Below, piece by piece: positions 16,681 to 25,352 of a stretch of 64,000 bases of DNA. The stretch is from an uncultured Hymenobacter sp. (GTDB taxonomy: Bacteria; Bacteroidota; Bacteroidia; Cytophagales; Hymenobacteraceae). The notes under the pieces were generated by a model that ran no database searches, was not told the DNA's origin, and was given only the letters and a program-made list of their open reading frames with translations. Position 1 is the first letter of the stretch, and every line of letters begins with the position of its first letter. Made by a program: the position numbers and the translations under genes. Location: contig CAJYPK010000033.1 in the NCBI GenBank assembly GCA_913776615.1, positions 62,001-126,000 on the forward strand, read 5' to 3'.

Positions 16681-17262
16681 ATGCTGCCTTTCCTCAACTT
16701 GTGGTCCGTGTTGATTTTACTGGGGGCCGTGCAGGGGCTTTTTCTGAGTTGGACGTTCTTTTTTTCACCCCTGGGCCAGCCCCTCAGCAACCGCCTGCTC
16801 GGCTTATTGCTGCTCGCCCTGGTGGCTGCCGAGCGGCAGCGCTACCTGCTGCTGGCCGTAGGCCTGGCGGCCTTCTGTTTCTACTACTGGGGCGACGATT
16901 ATTACTACGCCCTCGTCGGGGAAGCCATCAAGCGGGCGGTGCAAGGCTTGAATTGCTGGTGTTGGGTACTCGTTTGCATCGGATTTGGCCGGCGCTACCT
17001 CAACCGTAATTCGCCCCTGTTGCAGCTCGCCAACGAAGCCGTATACCCATTCTATATCCTGCACCAAACGGTGCTTATTGCACTAGCTTACTACGTGTTG
17101 CAGTGGCCCGCCACGGCAGCGGCCAAGTTTCTGCTCATCGCGCTGGGGACCTTTGGCGGTACGTTGCTCCTGTACAGCGTCATCTGGCGCTTTTCCGTGC
17201 TGCGCGTCTTATTTGGCTTGAAACCTCGCCGGGTGTTGGCCGCCGGACTCAGGCCCCGTTAG
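16681..17262 (+). pseudogene. Chimeric remnant: AraC-type membrane N-terminus fused to acyltransferase-3 C-terminus
   Basis: A 193-codon open frame whose two parts belong to different families. Codons 1-47 (LNLWSVLILLGAVQGLFLSW, then NRLLGLLLLALV) look like the first transmembrane helices of the membrane-bound AraC-family regulators common in Bacteroidota, in which seven helices precede the DNA-binding domain. From about codon 50 the sequence changes to the C-terminal helices of an OpgC/acyltransferase-3 protein (FGRRYLNRNSPLLQLANEAV, then YPFYILHQTV and a final LFGLKPRR). The active-site-bearing N-terminal part of the acyltransferase and the DNA-binding part of the regulator are both missing. 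The simplest explanation is an in-frame deletion joining two neighbouring genes (junction about 16822-16837). A TTG at 16615 is a possible alternative start. Confidence 0.68.
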
Positions 17263-17349
17263 CCAGCAGCCAACCCGGAACCACAAGGGCTGCCGGGTAT
17301 AATTCACCTGGACCGGCAATGCCTCGGCCATGCGCTTTTCAGTAGCCCA

Positions 17350-17381
17350 TTGGGCTGGCATCGGTTCGCGCCCTACCTTCG
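17350..17381 (+). promoter_or_regulatory. Candidate promoter for the coiled-coil/zapA operon
   Basis: A -33-like TTGG at 17350 and a -7-like TACCTTCG (one mismatch to TAnnTTTG) at 17374-17381, spaced about 21 bp apart, 21 bp before the GTG start at 17403. Confidence 0.5.
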
Positions 17382-17402
17382 CGGGCTAAATCACCTCTTT
17401 TT

Positions 17403-17702
17403 GTGGCCTCGTCTCAACAACTTGCTCAGCTAGACCGTCTCGAACGGCAGGTAACCACTTTAGTGGCTGCCTATCAGCAGCTACGCGAAGAATTAGCCGA
17501 TGCCTACACTACAATAGAGCACCTGCGGGCCGACGAGCGCGAGCGAGAAAAACAGCTCCGTGAGTACCAAAACCAGGAAAACATTGTTAAACTTGTCCAG
17601 ACTATAGCCGGCGGGGAACCCACCCAGGCCAACGAGCTGAAACAACGCCTCAACGAATACATCCGCGAATTAGATAAGTGCCTTGCCTATTTGAGGGAAT
17701 AA
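17403..17702 (+). CDS. Coiled-coil protein upstream of zapA
   Basis: A 99-residue soluble protein starting with GTG. Nearly the whole length is predicted coiled coil (heptads through LERQVTTLVAAYQQLREELA and IEHLRADEREREKQLREYQN), with a short C-terminal helix. It is encoded 37 bp upstream of zapA on the same strand, and nothing separates the two, so they are probably co-transcribed. Position, size and coiled-coil nature suggest a partner of ZapA in FtsZ-ring assembly, comparable in logic to ZapB, but there is no sequence proof. It could also have an unrelated structural role. Confidence 0.75.
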   Translation: MASSQQLAQLDRLERQVTTLVAAYQQLREELADAYTTIEHLRADEREREKQLREYQNQENIVKLVQTIAGGEPTQANELKQRLNEYIRELDKCLAYLRE

Positions 17703-17739
17703 TGCCCCTTCTGATATGAATACCTTACCTACTCTCTAA

Positions 17740-18033
17740 ATGAACGACTTAGCCATCAAAATTCGCATTGCCGAGCGCGACTACCCCATGCGGGTGGCCG
17801 TGGCCGACGAAGAGCGCCTCCGCCTGGCGGGCCGGCAGCTCAGCGAAAAGCTACGCGAGTTTCGGGAACAGTATGGCATTCAGGATAAACAAGACCTGCT
17901 GGCGATGGTAGCCCTCGCCACAATGGCTGACTCACTGAAAGTCAGCAAAGAAAAGGATGGAACCGATGCAGCCCTCACCGAGCGCCTGGCGCGCCTCGAC
18001 GAGCTGCTGACTGGCGTGGTGCTGGCGGCCTAG
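17740..18033 (+). CDS. zapA: Cell division protein ZapA
   Basis: A 97-residue ZapA. It has the N-terminal beta-hairpin (LAIKIRIAERDYPMRV), the ADEERLRLAGRQLSEKLREF helix, the conserved YGIQDKQDLLAMVALATM segment and a C-terminal dimerisation coiled coil. ZapA bundles FtsZ protofilaments at midcell. It follows the coiled-coil gene and precedes rny, an order often seen in Bacteroidota. Confidence 0.92.
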   Translation: MNDLAIKIRIAERDYPMRVAVADEERLRLAGRQLSEKLREFREQYGIQDKQDLLAMVALATMADSLKVSKEKDGTDAALTERLARLDELLTGVVLAA

Positions 18034-18168
18034 CGGGCCGCCGGGTAGCACCCGTGACCGTTTCGTTGGCCCGGCCGGGCGCACCGAAGGCGAGTGGCCT
18101 TTGCGAGCGTCCCGGTTCCGGGTTTTTCGCGTAGCTATGGTTTTGATTCACTTCACTTCCATAACTCC
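18034..18168 (+). other. Structured GC-rich spacer between zapA and rny
   Basis: A 135-bp spacer rich in short complementary segments (AAGGC-GAGTG-GCCTT at about 18087-18101, CCCG-GTTC-CGGG followed by TTTTT, and GGCCCGGCCGGGC). It could encode a small structured RNA or simply be the rny leader. A 6S-type RNA is conceivable because such genes are found near zapA in other bacteria, but I cannot fold or match it here. Confidence 0.25.
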
Positions 18169-19869
18169 ATGTCTCTTATAATCTTATACTGTGCGGTTGC
18201 CGCCGCTATCGCCCTGGCGGTGGGCGTGGTGGTGGGCCGGCAGTTGGCCGGGAAAGCCCGGCAAGACCTCGAAGGCGAGGCTAAAATCAAGGCCCAACAA
18301 CTACTCGAAGAGGCCGAAGCCCAGGCTACCCGTACCCGCGACGAGCGCATTCAGCAATCCAAAGACAAGTTTCGCAACCTCAAGAACGAGTATGAGCAGG
18401 AGCAGAAGCGTCAGCGTCGCGAGTTTGAAGCCGAAACCCAGCGCCTCAAAGCCGCGCTTGAGCAAGAACTGACCGAGCGCCGCCAGGGAGTACTGGCCCA
18501 GGAGCAGAGCATCAAGCACCTCACTGATACCACCCAGCGCCAGCTCGAAACGCTCCAGCACAAGGAGAAAGAGCTCGAAACCACCCGCGAAAAGCTCGAG
18601 GCCCAGGCCCAGCAGCAGCGCGAACGCGTAGAACAACAGGAAGAAAAGCGCCAGGCCCGGCACGAAGCCGCCGTAGCCGAGTTGCAAGCCAAGCAGCAAC
18701 AAGCCGAGTCCATCGTGGCCGAAGTGCAAAGCCAACTTGAAAAAGTAGCGGGCCTCACCGCTGCCGAAGCCCGCGAGCAGCTCGTGGAAAGCCTGAAAAA
18801 CGAGGCGCAGCTGCAAGCCAGCTCTTACATCAAAGACACCGTGGCGCAGGCTAAGCTTACGGCTACTAAGGACGCTAAGAAGGTAGTGCTCGAAACCATT
18901 CAGCGCACGGCTTCGGAGCATGCCATCGAAAATTGCGTATCGGTATTTAACATCGAAAGCGACGACGTAAAAGGCAAAATTATCGGCCGGGAGGGTCGTA
19001 ACATCCGGGCCCTCGAAGCCGCAACGGGCGTCGAAGTGATTGTGGACGACACGCCCGAAGCCATTATCATTTCGGGCTTCGACCCCGTGCGCCGCGAAAT
19101 CGCCCGCCTCTCGCTGCACCTGCTAGTAAAGGACGGCCGCATTCACCCCGCCCGGGTCGAGGAAATCGTGGCCAAAACAACCAAGAAGATCGAAGAGGAA
19201 ATCGTCGAAATCGGCGAGCGTACCGTTATCGACCTCGGTATCCACGGCCTGCACCCCGAGCTCATTCGCATGGTGGGCCGCATGCGCTTTCGCTCCAGCT
19301 ACGGCCAAAACCTGCTCCAGCACAGCCGCGAGGTAGCCAACCTCTGCGCCACGATGGCCGCCGAGCTGGGCCTCAACGTGAAACACGCCCGCCGCGCCGG
19401 CCTGCTCCACGACATTGGCAAGGTTACCACCGAGGAGCCTGAATTGCCCCACGCCATCCTGGGTATGGAAATGGCCAAGAAATACAAGGAGCACCCCGAC
19501 GTGGTAAACGCCATTGGCGCTCACCACGACGAGATTGAGATGACGGCCCTCATTTCGCCCATCGTGCAGGCCTGCGATGCCATTTCGGGCTCGCGCCCCG
19601 GTGCCCGCCGCGAGATGATGGAGAGCTACATCAAGCGCCTCAAGCAGCTGGAGGAAACGGCCAGCTCCTTCAAGGGCGTCAACCAAACCTATGCCATTCA
19701 GGCCGGCCGCGAACTCCGCGTGATTGTAGACGCCGAAAACGTGAGCGACGACCGCGCTGGTGAACTCAGCTTCGAGATTTCGCAGAAAATCGAGAAGGAA
19801 ATGCAGTACCCTGGTCAGATTAAGGTGACCGTTATCCGCGAAATGCGGTCGGTGGCTTACGCCAAATAA
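18169..19869 (+). CDS. rny: Ribonuclease Y
   Basis: A 566-residue membrane-anchored endoribonuclease that starts mRNA decay. The ATG at 18169 is chosen because [20 protein letters not shown] gives the expected single N-terminal membrane helix; an ATG at 18094 would add an unrelated leader. Then come a long coiled coil (about 30-240), a KH RNA-binding domain ([20 protein letters not shown]) and an HD catalytic domain ([10 protein letters not shown] and LLHDIGK, with HAILG and HHDE downstream supplying the remaining metal ligands). A strong terminator follows. Confidence 0.96.
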   Translation: MSLIILYCAVAAAIALAVGVVVGRQLAGKARQDLEGEAKIKAQQLLEEAEAQATRTRDERIQQSKDKFRNLKNEYEQEQKRQRREFEAETQRLKAALEQELTERRQGVLAQEQSIKHLTDTTQRQLETLQHKEKELETTREKLEAQAQQQRERVEQQEEKRQARHEAAVAELQAKQQQAESIVAEVQSQLEKVAGLTAAEAREQLVESLKNEAQLQASSYIKDTVAQAKLTATKDAKKVVLETIQRTASEHAIENCVSVFNIESDDVKGKIIGREGRNIRALEAATGVEVIVDDTPEAIIISGFDPVRREIARLSLHLLVKDGRIHPARVEEIVAKTTKKIEEEIVEIGERTVIDLGIHGLHPELIRMVGRMRFRSSYGQNLLQHSREVANLCATMAAELGLNVKHARRAGLLHDIGKVTTEEPELPHAILGMEMAKKYKEHPDVVNAIGAHHDEIEMTALISPIVQACDAISGSRPGARREMMESYIKRLKQLEETASSFKGVNQTYAIQAGRELRVIVDAENVSDDRAGELSFEISQKIEKEMQYPGQIKVTVIREMRSVAYAK

Positions 19870-19892
19870 GCCGTTGGCTAGTAGTTGAAAAT

Positions 19893-19929
19893 AAAGCCCT
19901 GCTGGCATGTGCCAGCAGGGCTTTCCGTT
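19893..19929 (+). terminator. Terminator of rny
   Basis: A 14-bp perfect stem (AAAGCCCTGCTGGC with GCCAGCAGGGCTTT), 4-nt loop, then CCGTTT; 23 bp after the stop codon. Confidence 0.85.
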
Positions 19930-19940
19930 TGCCGATTTTT

Positions 19941-20813
19941 ATGAAAAAGAATTACTCTGCTAAAATCAGTTACGCGGGCCTGGTGCTGCTGGGGGTACTA
20001 ACTGCTGCGTGCGTGCGCAATCCCTATGCGGCTACCAATAAGGTGTATCGCCAACAAGTGAAAGCACTGGCCCGGCAGCTACAGGTGCAGCCCAGCAACG
20101 TAACCGATAGCTTGCCTGCGCCGCCCTACTGGGTGGGTACCGTCAATTTCAACTTGCGCAAACCTAACTACGTCATTATTCATCACACGGCACAGAATAG
20201 CACTGAGCAGACTCTTAAGACGTTTACTCTCTCTAAAACGCAGGTGAGTGCTCACTACGTTATTGGCCGCGACGGGCAGACGTACCACATGCTCAATGAC
20301 TACCTGCGCGCTTGGCACGGCGGGATAGCCCGCTGGGGCAGCGTCAGCGATATCAATTCGGTTTCCATTGGTATCGAGCTCGATAATAACGGTAGCGAAC
20401 CTTTTCAGGAAGCTCAGCTGGCCAGCCTGCTCAAGGTGCTGGCTGGCCTGAAGCGGACTTATAACATTCCGGCGGCGAACTTCATCGGGCACGGTGACAT
20501 TGCGCCGGTGCGCAAAAACGACCCCAGCGCCCAGTTTCCCTGGGCCCGCCTGGCGGCGCGCGGCTTCGGGCTGTGGTACGACGCTGCCGTGCTGACGGAC
20601 ACCACGGCGGTACCCTTCGCGGCCGACTCGCTGGGCCGGCCTTTGCCCGGCCTCACGCCGCGGGAGGCCCTGCGCATCATCGGCTACGATACGCAGGACC
20701 TGAACGCGGCCATCGTGGCATTCAAGCGCCATTTCGTGCAAACCGACGTGAGCCCCGTACTGACGGAGAACGATCGGCGCATTCTCTACGCCATCTACCG
20801 CAAGGCGCTGTAG
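19941..20813 (+). CDS. N-acetylmuramoyl-L-alanine amidase (Amidase_2), lipoprotein
   Basis: A 290-residue lipoprotein. The ATG at 19941 gives MKKNYSAKISYAGLVLLG with lipobox LTAAC (Cys about residue 25). The amidase_2/PGRP domain carries the zinc ligands: His in VIIHHTAQN, the substrate Tyr/His segment AHYVIGRDGQ, HG in RAWHGGIARWG, and the late His with the GHGDIAPVRKNDPSAQFPW motif (His and Asp-Pro-X-X-X-F-P-W). It cleaves the amide bond between MurNAc and L-Ala, probably for cell-wall recycling or turnover at the outer membrane. It starts about 70 bp after rny, beyond a terminator, and converges with the next gene. Confidence 0.92.
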   Translation: MKKNYSAKISYAGLVLLGVLTAACVRNPYAATNKVYRQQVKALARQLQVQPSNVTDSLPAPPYWVGTVNFNLRKPNYVIIHHTAQNSTEQTLKTFTLSKTQVSAHYVIGRDGQTYHMLNDYLRAWHGGIARWGSVSDINSVSIGIELDNNGSEPFQEAQLASLLKVLAGLKRTYNIPAANFIGHGDIAPVRKNDPSAQFPWARLAARGFGLWYDAAVLTDTTAVPFAADSLGRPLPGLTPREALRIIGYDTQDLNAAIVAFKRHFVQTDVSPVLTENDRRILYAIYRKAL

Positions 20814-20819
20814 CCTGCG

Positions 20820-21311
20820 CTACTGCGCGCCCTTGAGATAATCCTCGCCACCGTACGGCGCGCCGGCCGTAATGTCGCCGCGCAAGCCGCCCGTGCTTTG
20901 GCCCGGCCCAAAGTCGGGCTGCTTAGCCAGTGTGTCGTTTTCCTTGGCGATGGGTAGGGGGGCATCGGGGGCCAGCGGCGCGTTGGTGAGGGCATCGGTC
21001 GGTACGTCGTTCGCTGAGTTGCCGGTGCCACCGGTGATTTCGGCTACTTTAGCAATGTACTGACGCTTGGCATCGTCTTCCGAAGTGCCTTTGTATTTAT
21101 CCCAGGAATCCCACTGGGCCTGCGAGAGGCCAGCCGGGCCGCTGGCCTGGGTGGCGGCGTCGGCATCTACGGCGTCGCCCTGCATATTTACGTCGCCCTC
21201 CGTCGCCTGTTTATAAAGACCGTACAGGTCGGTCATGTGCTTGGGTGCGGTGTCGGCTGGTAGATTATTGACTTGCTGCACGGCAGCTTCAAACTCTTGC
21301 TGTAAGCTCAT
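20820..21311 (-). CDS. Acyl-CoA-binding protein with disordered C-terminal extension
   Basis: A 163-residue protein. The ATG at 21311 gives MSLQQEFEAAVQQVNNLP, the typical ACBP start; a more upstream ATG only adds an unlikely leader. Residues 1-90 show the four-helix ACBP pattern, including LYGLYKQATEGDVN and the WDSWDKYKGTSEDDAKRQYI motif, whose Tyr and Lys residues bind the CoA head group. A segment of Ala/Asp-rich residues is inserted before AQWDSW. The last ~65 residues are Pro/Ala/Asp-rich and probably disordered. The family binds long-chain acyl-CoA in the cytosol; it is mostly eukaryotic but occurs in some bacteria. It converges on the amidase gene with only 6 bp between stops. Confidence 0.86.
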   Translation of the reverse strand: MSLQQEFEAAVQQVNNLPADTAPKHMTDLYGLYKQATEGDVNMQGDAVDADAATQASGPAGLSQAQWDSWDKYKGTSEDDAKRQYIAKVAEITGGTGNSANDVPTDALTNAPLAPDAPLPIAKENDTLAKQPDFGPGQSTGGLRGDITAGAPYGGEDYLKGAQ

Positions 21312-21453
21312 GGAAAAGGTGGGGGAAAGATGACGCTGAAAATAAAATACGACCGGGCGCGGGCGCCCGTGCATCTTTACTAATCAAATAGGATAGGGGT
21401 TGCGCCGCCCGGCCAGTCGCTCCCCGTCCTAGTCGTTGAGTCCTACTTGCCCC

Positions 21454-21461
21454 TATCTTTG
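21454..21461 (+). promoter_or_regulatory. -7 element (TATCTTTG) of asnB
   Basis: An exact TAnnTTTG match only 10 bp before the asnB ATG. If used, the transcript would have a leader of a few bases or none. Confidence 0.6.
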
Positions 21462-21471
21462 CTGCCTAGCT

Positions 21472-23376
21472 ATGTGTGGAATAACCGGCGCCTACGCCTT
21501 CTCCGATACCGGCCGCTTGGCCCTGACCCGCTTGCAGGCGGCTACCGATGCGATTGTGCGCCGCGGTCCCGATTCGCAGGGGCATTTCGTATACGATCAG
21601 TGCGGCTTGGGTTTCCGGCGGCTAGCCATCCTCGACCTTTCGGCCGATGGCAACCAGCCGATGACCGATGCCTCGGGCCGCTATACCATCGTATTCAACG
21701 GCGAAATCTTCAATTTTCGCGAATTGCGGGAAAAGCTGGTTAAAAAAGGGTATCAGTTTCACTCGCAGACCGATACGGAGGTTATCCTGAATCTGTACAT
21801 CAGCGAAGGGCGTGGTTTCATTAAGAAGCTCAACGGCTTTTTCGGCTTCGCTATCTACGATAAGGAAGAGAATTCCCTCTTCATTGCTCGCGACCGCTAC
21901 GGGGTAAAGCCGCTGCATGTGTACCGCGACGAAAATCACCTGCTTTTTGGCTCCGAGCTGAAGTCGCTGCTGGCCTTGGGTGTACCACGTAAGCTCGATT
22001 ACGTGGCCCTGAGTCACTACCTGCAACTCAACTATATCCCCGGTCCGGCTACCATCTTCAAGGGTATCAAGAAGTTGTTGCCCGGCCACTATCTGTTCAT
22101 TCAGGGGGATAAAGTGGTGCGCAAACGCTGGTATAAGATTCCCTACGACCCCAAGCAGGTAGCTAAAAATAAGCTCAGCTACGACGAGCAGCAGAAAAAG
22201 CTGGTGCAGCTACTGGACGAGGCGGTGGAACGCCGCCTCGTGGCCGACGTGCCGCTGGGCTCCTTCCTCAGCGGTGGAATCGACTCTAGCGTTATTACGG
22301 CCCTGGCTTCCCGCCACACCCCGCACCTCAATACGTTCAGCATTGGTTTCCGCGACGAGCCTTTCTTCGACGAAACCAAATATGCCAACTTAGTAGCGAA
22401 GATGCACAACACCAATCACACGGTGTTTTCACTGAGTAACAATGATCTATACGAGCATATTTTCCAGATGCTCGATTACTTCGACGAGCCGTTTGCCGAT
22501 TCCTCGGCGCTGGCCGTCCATATCCTGAGCCAGCGCACCCGCCAGCACGTAACCGTAGCCCTGAGCGGCGATGGCGCCGATGAGATTTTTGGGGGCTACA
22601 ACAAGCACATGGGCGATTTCCGGGTGCGGCAGGGTGGCTTCAAAGCTGAAGCGGTGACTGGCCTCAACCTGCTGTGGGATATTTTGCCCAAATCGCGCAA
22701 TTCGTACTTTGGCAATAAGATCCGCCAGTTCCAACGCTTCTCGCGGGGTATGCTCAGCGGCCCCAAAGACCGCTACTGGGACTGGGCTAGTTTCGCTTCG
22801 GAAAAGGAGGCTACCGGCCTGCTTAGCGACGAAAGTCGCCGTAAGGTGAGCAAGAAACTGGCAGCCAAGCGTCGCAAGGATATCCTCGAAAACATCCACG
22901 CCGACGGCGACCTCAACGAAGTATTGCTCACCGATACGCAACTGGTGCTGCCCTACGACATGCTCACCAAGGTTGATCTCATGAGCATGGCCAATTCGCT
23001 GGAGGTTCGTACCCCATTCTTGGATTATAAAGTCGTGAACTTCGCCTTTTCGCTGCCTGTCAGCAGCAAGGTCGATGGCACGATGAAAAAGAAAATTGTG
23101 CAGGATGCCTTCCGGCCCATGCTGCCGACCGAACTCTACGACCGTCCCAAACACGGCTTTGAGGTGCCCCTGCTCAAATGGATGCGCGGTGAGCTACGCC
23201 CGCTGATCGAACAGGAATTGCTAGCCGATGATTTTGTAGCTGGTCAGGGCATTTTCGATGTTGCGGCCGTGCAGAAGCTTAAAAAGCAGCTGTTCTCTAA
23301 TAATCCGGGCGATGCTCATGCTCGAATTTGGGGCCTGATAGTATTCCAATACTGGTGGAAGCATTATATGGCTTAG
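21472..23376 (+). CDS. asnB: Glutamine-hydrolysing asparagine synthetase
   Basis: A 634-residue class II glutamine amidotransferase. The ATG at 21472 is required because the enzyme must begin MCGITG, with Cys2 the nucleophile after Met removal; an earlier ATG would block it. The N-terminal glutaminase domain (about 1-210) has RRGPDSQG and NGEIFN. The synthetase domain has the PP-loop SGGIDSSV (about 266) and YFDEPFADSSAL, LSGDGADEIFGGY and the conserved DRPKHGFEVPL end. It makes Asn from Asp using Gln and ATP. Copies inside polysaccharide loci often amidate a sugar acid or other residue instead, so either role is possible. First gene of the glycan locus. Confidence 0.93.
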   Translation: MCGITGAYAFSDTGRLALTRLQAATDAIVRRGPDSQGHFVYDQCGLGFRRLAILDLSADGNQPMTDASGRYTIVFNGEIFNFRELREKLVKKGYQFHSQTDTEVILNLYISEGRGFIKKLNGFFGFAIYDKEENSLFIARDRYGVKPLHVYRDENHLLFGSELKSLLALGVPRKLDYVALSHYLQLNYIPGPATIFKGIKKLLPGHYLFIQGDKVVRKRWYKIPYDPKQVAKNKLSYDEQQKKLVQLLDEAVERRLVADVPLGSFLSGGIDSSVITALASRHTPHLNTFSIGFRDEPFFDETKYANLVAKMHNTNHTVFSLSNNDLYEHIFQMLDYFDEPFADSSALAVHILSQRTRQHVTVALSGDGADEIFGGYNKHMGDFRVRQGGFKAEAVTGLNLLWDILPKSRNSYFGNKIRQFQRFSRGMLSGPKDRYWDWASFASEKEATGLLSDESRRKVSKKLAAKRRKDILENIHADGDLNEVLLTDTQLVLPYDMLTKVDLMSMANSLEVRTPFLDYKVVNFAFSLPVSSKVDGTMKKKIVQDAFRPMLPTELYDRPKHGFEVPLLKWMRGELRPLIEQELLADDFVAGQGIFDVAAVQKLKKQLFSNNPGDAHARIWGLIVFQYWWKHYMA

Positions 23377-23909
23377 TAGCCATGCCGCTTTAAGGCGTAG
23401 GCATCGTGCTGTCATTGCCAATAGATTTAATACTTAAGTATACGCACAGAAGCTATGTTGTAATAGCAACTTGCAGTGAGGGTGGAATAAGGCATTAAAT
23501 TCCCAAATCGATTGCAAAGGCAGGATTGATCAGTCAAACTGAAGAAGAAAATGCTATTGCCATCTGCTCCAAATGCGGTACTCAAAAGTTTTTAAAATAT
23601 AGATGGCCAAACACTTGGGCAGGCACGTTTTTGCTAGGCCCATGCGATTAATATAGATAGGTATGCTGCGCTATACGCGAGTATTTGAAAGGTAGCTTGC
23701 AATTGCAAGCCTTTAGGATGATTGTACGGGCTATACCCTAATTTTCAGGTTTATTATCAAGGGCTCACCAGTACGGTCGCGGGTTCTCACTGTATGAGTG
23801 TTATTATACATAATAGGTGAAGTTGTGTGCTATCAAACATTATTTAAATTCAAAACTATTCTCTCTTTTGTTTTAAACTAAGCATTTTGCTTTAAAATTA
23901 AATGCCCCT
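23377..23909 (+). other. AT-rich 533-bp leader between asnB and ugd
   Basis: No complete gene is visible. A 51-codon stop-free frame (23499-23651) without ATG ends in a cysteine-containing stretch (AICSKCGTQKFLKY) and may be a decayed gene end. A perfect 16-bp palindrome, GCTTGCAATTGCAAGC, sits at 23695-23710. The region is markedly richer in A/T than asnB before it. It probably holds the promoter for the downstream glycan operon, but no exact TAnnTTTG was found. Confidence 0.5.
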
Positions 23910-25250
23910 ATGAAAATTGCAGTTGTAGGCACAGGTTACGTTGGTTTGGTAACGGGTACATGCTTTGCCGAAGTTGGCATCAATGTAACGTGCATCGATA
24001 TTGACGAAAAGAAAATTGCCAATCTGCGCAATGGGATCCTGCCTATTTATGAGCCGGGATTAGAGGAGATGGTAAGCCGCAACGTGAAAGCTGAGCGTTT
24101 ACATTTTTCAACTAACCTAGGGGAATCTATAAAAGATGCCGACGTAGCATTTATTGCCGTTGGTACGCCTCCTGGTGAAGATGGCTCGGCTGATTTGAAA
24201 TACGTACTTGCCGTGGCTCGGGGCATCGGAGAAAATATGAGCCACTACTGCGTAGTGGTAACGAAGAGTACGGTGCCGGTTGGAACGGCTGCCAAGGTGC
24301 GTGCTGAGTTAGAGCAAGCGCTTGCGAAACGTGGAGCTGCCATCGATTTTGACGTTGCCTCTAATCCGGAATTCCTCAAGGAGGGAGCTGCTATTGACGA
24401 TTTTCTAAAGCCGGATCGCATCGTGGTTGGGGTTAATTCGGAACGAGCCGAGGATGTAATGCGCCGTCTCTACAAGCCTTTCCTGCTCAATGGGCATCCG
24501 ATTATTTTCATGGATATTCCTTCGGCCGAGATGACTAAGTACGCCGCCAATTCGATGCTGGCTACTAAAATCTCGTTCATGAATGATATCGCTAATCTAT
24601 GCGAAATCATGGGGGCCGATGTCAATATGGTACGCCGCGGTATTGGTTCCGACGCACGTATTGGTACTAAGTTTATCTATCCGGGTATTGGCTATGGTGG
24701 TTCATGCTTTCCTAAAGATGTAAAAGCGCTGATAAAGACGGCCCAAGAGAATGGGTACCAGATGCAAGTGTTGCAAGCCGTAGAAGGCGTAAATGAGGCG
24801 CAGAAAGAAGTACTGTTTAGTAAAGTAAAAAAGCATTTCGGTAGCGGCCTTAAAGGCAAAAAATTCGCCATCTGGGGACTTTCGTTCAAACCCAAAACTG
24901 ATGACATGCGCGAGGCTCCTTCCCTCGTAATAATCGAAAAGCTATTGGCGGAGGGTGCTACAGTATCGGCCTACGATCCGGTAGCTATGCACGAAGCCAA
25001 GCATACGCTGGGCGATACTATTACCTATGCCAAAGACCAATTTGAGGCACTGGTTGACGCCGACGCACTGTTGGTAGTAACGGAATGGCCGGAGTTCCGG
25101 TCGCCTTCCTTCGAAGTAGTAGGCCGCCTGCTTAAGCAAAAAGTTATCTTCGACGGCCGGAATATTTACGACCCGCTCGAAATGAAAGAAGCTGGTTTTG
25201 CCTATCACTGCATCGGAGTTAAGACTGACCATCAAGAACCGGCAGCTTAG
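23910..25250 (+). CDS. ugd: UDP-glucose 6-dehydrogenase
   Basis: A 446-residue NAD-dependent enzyme that oxidises UDP-glucose twice to UDP-glucuronate. The N-terminal Rossmann domain has GTGYVGLVTG (7-16); the middle holds the conserved SNPEFLKEG and EMTKYAANSMLATKISF segments; the catalytic thiol is Cys266 in GYGGSCFPKD; and the C-terminal UDP-binding domain shows WGLSFKPKTDDMREAPS. Length and motifs are complete. It feeds the UDP-glucuronate decarboxylase encoded 102 bp downstream, so together they make UDP-xylose for the glycan. Confidence 0.97.
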   Translation: MKIAVVGTGYVGLVTGTCFAEVGINVTCIDIDEKKIANLRNGILPIYEPGLEEMVSRNVKAERLHFSTNLGESIKDADVAFIAVGTPPGEDGSADLKYVLAVARGIGENMSHYCVVVTKSTVPVGTAAKVRAELEQALAKRGAAIDFDVASNPEFLKEGAAIDDFLKPDRIVVGVNSERAEDVMRRLYKPFLLNGHPIIFMDIPSAEMTKYAANSMLATKISFMNDIANLCEIMGADVNMVRRGIGSDARIGTKFIYPGIGYGGSCFPKDVKALIKTAQENGYQMQVLQAVEGVNEAQKEVLFSKVKKHFGSGLKGKKFAIWGLSFKPKTDDMREAPSLVIIEKLLAEGATVSAYDPVAMHEAKHTLGDTITYAKDQFEALVDADALLVVTEWPEFRSPSFEVVGRLLKQKVIFDGRNIYDPLEMKEAGFAYHCIGVKTDHQEPAA

Positions 25251-25352
25251 GTTTTTCCGGAGGTCGACGAAGGCGAGGCATTAGCTTTTTGTTATTATTT
25301 CATTCACTCAACAGTTGCTGATTACTATTTAGCAACCAACAGCCTTATTCAA

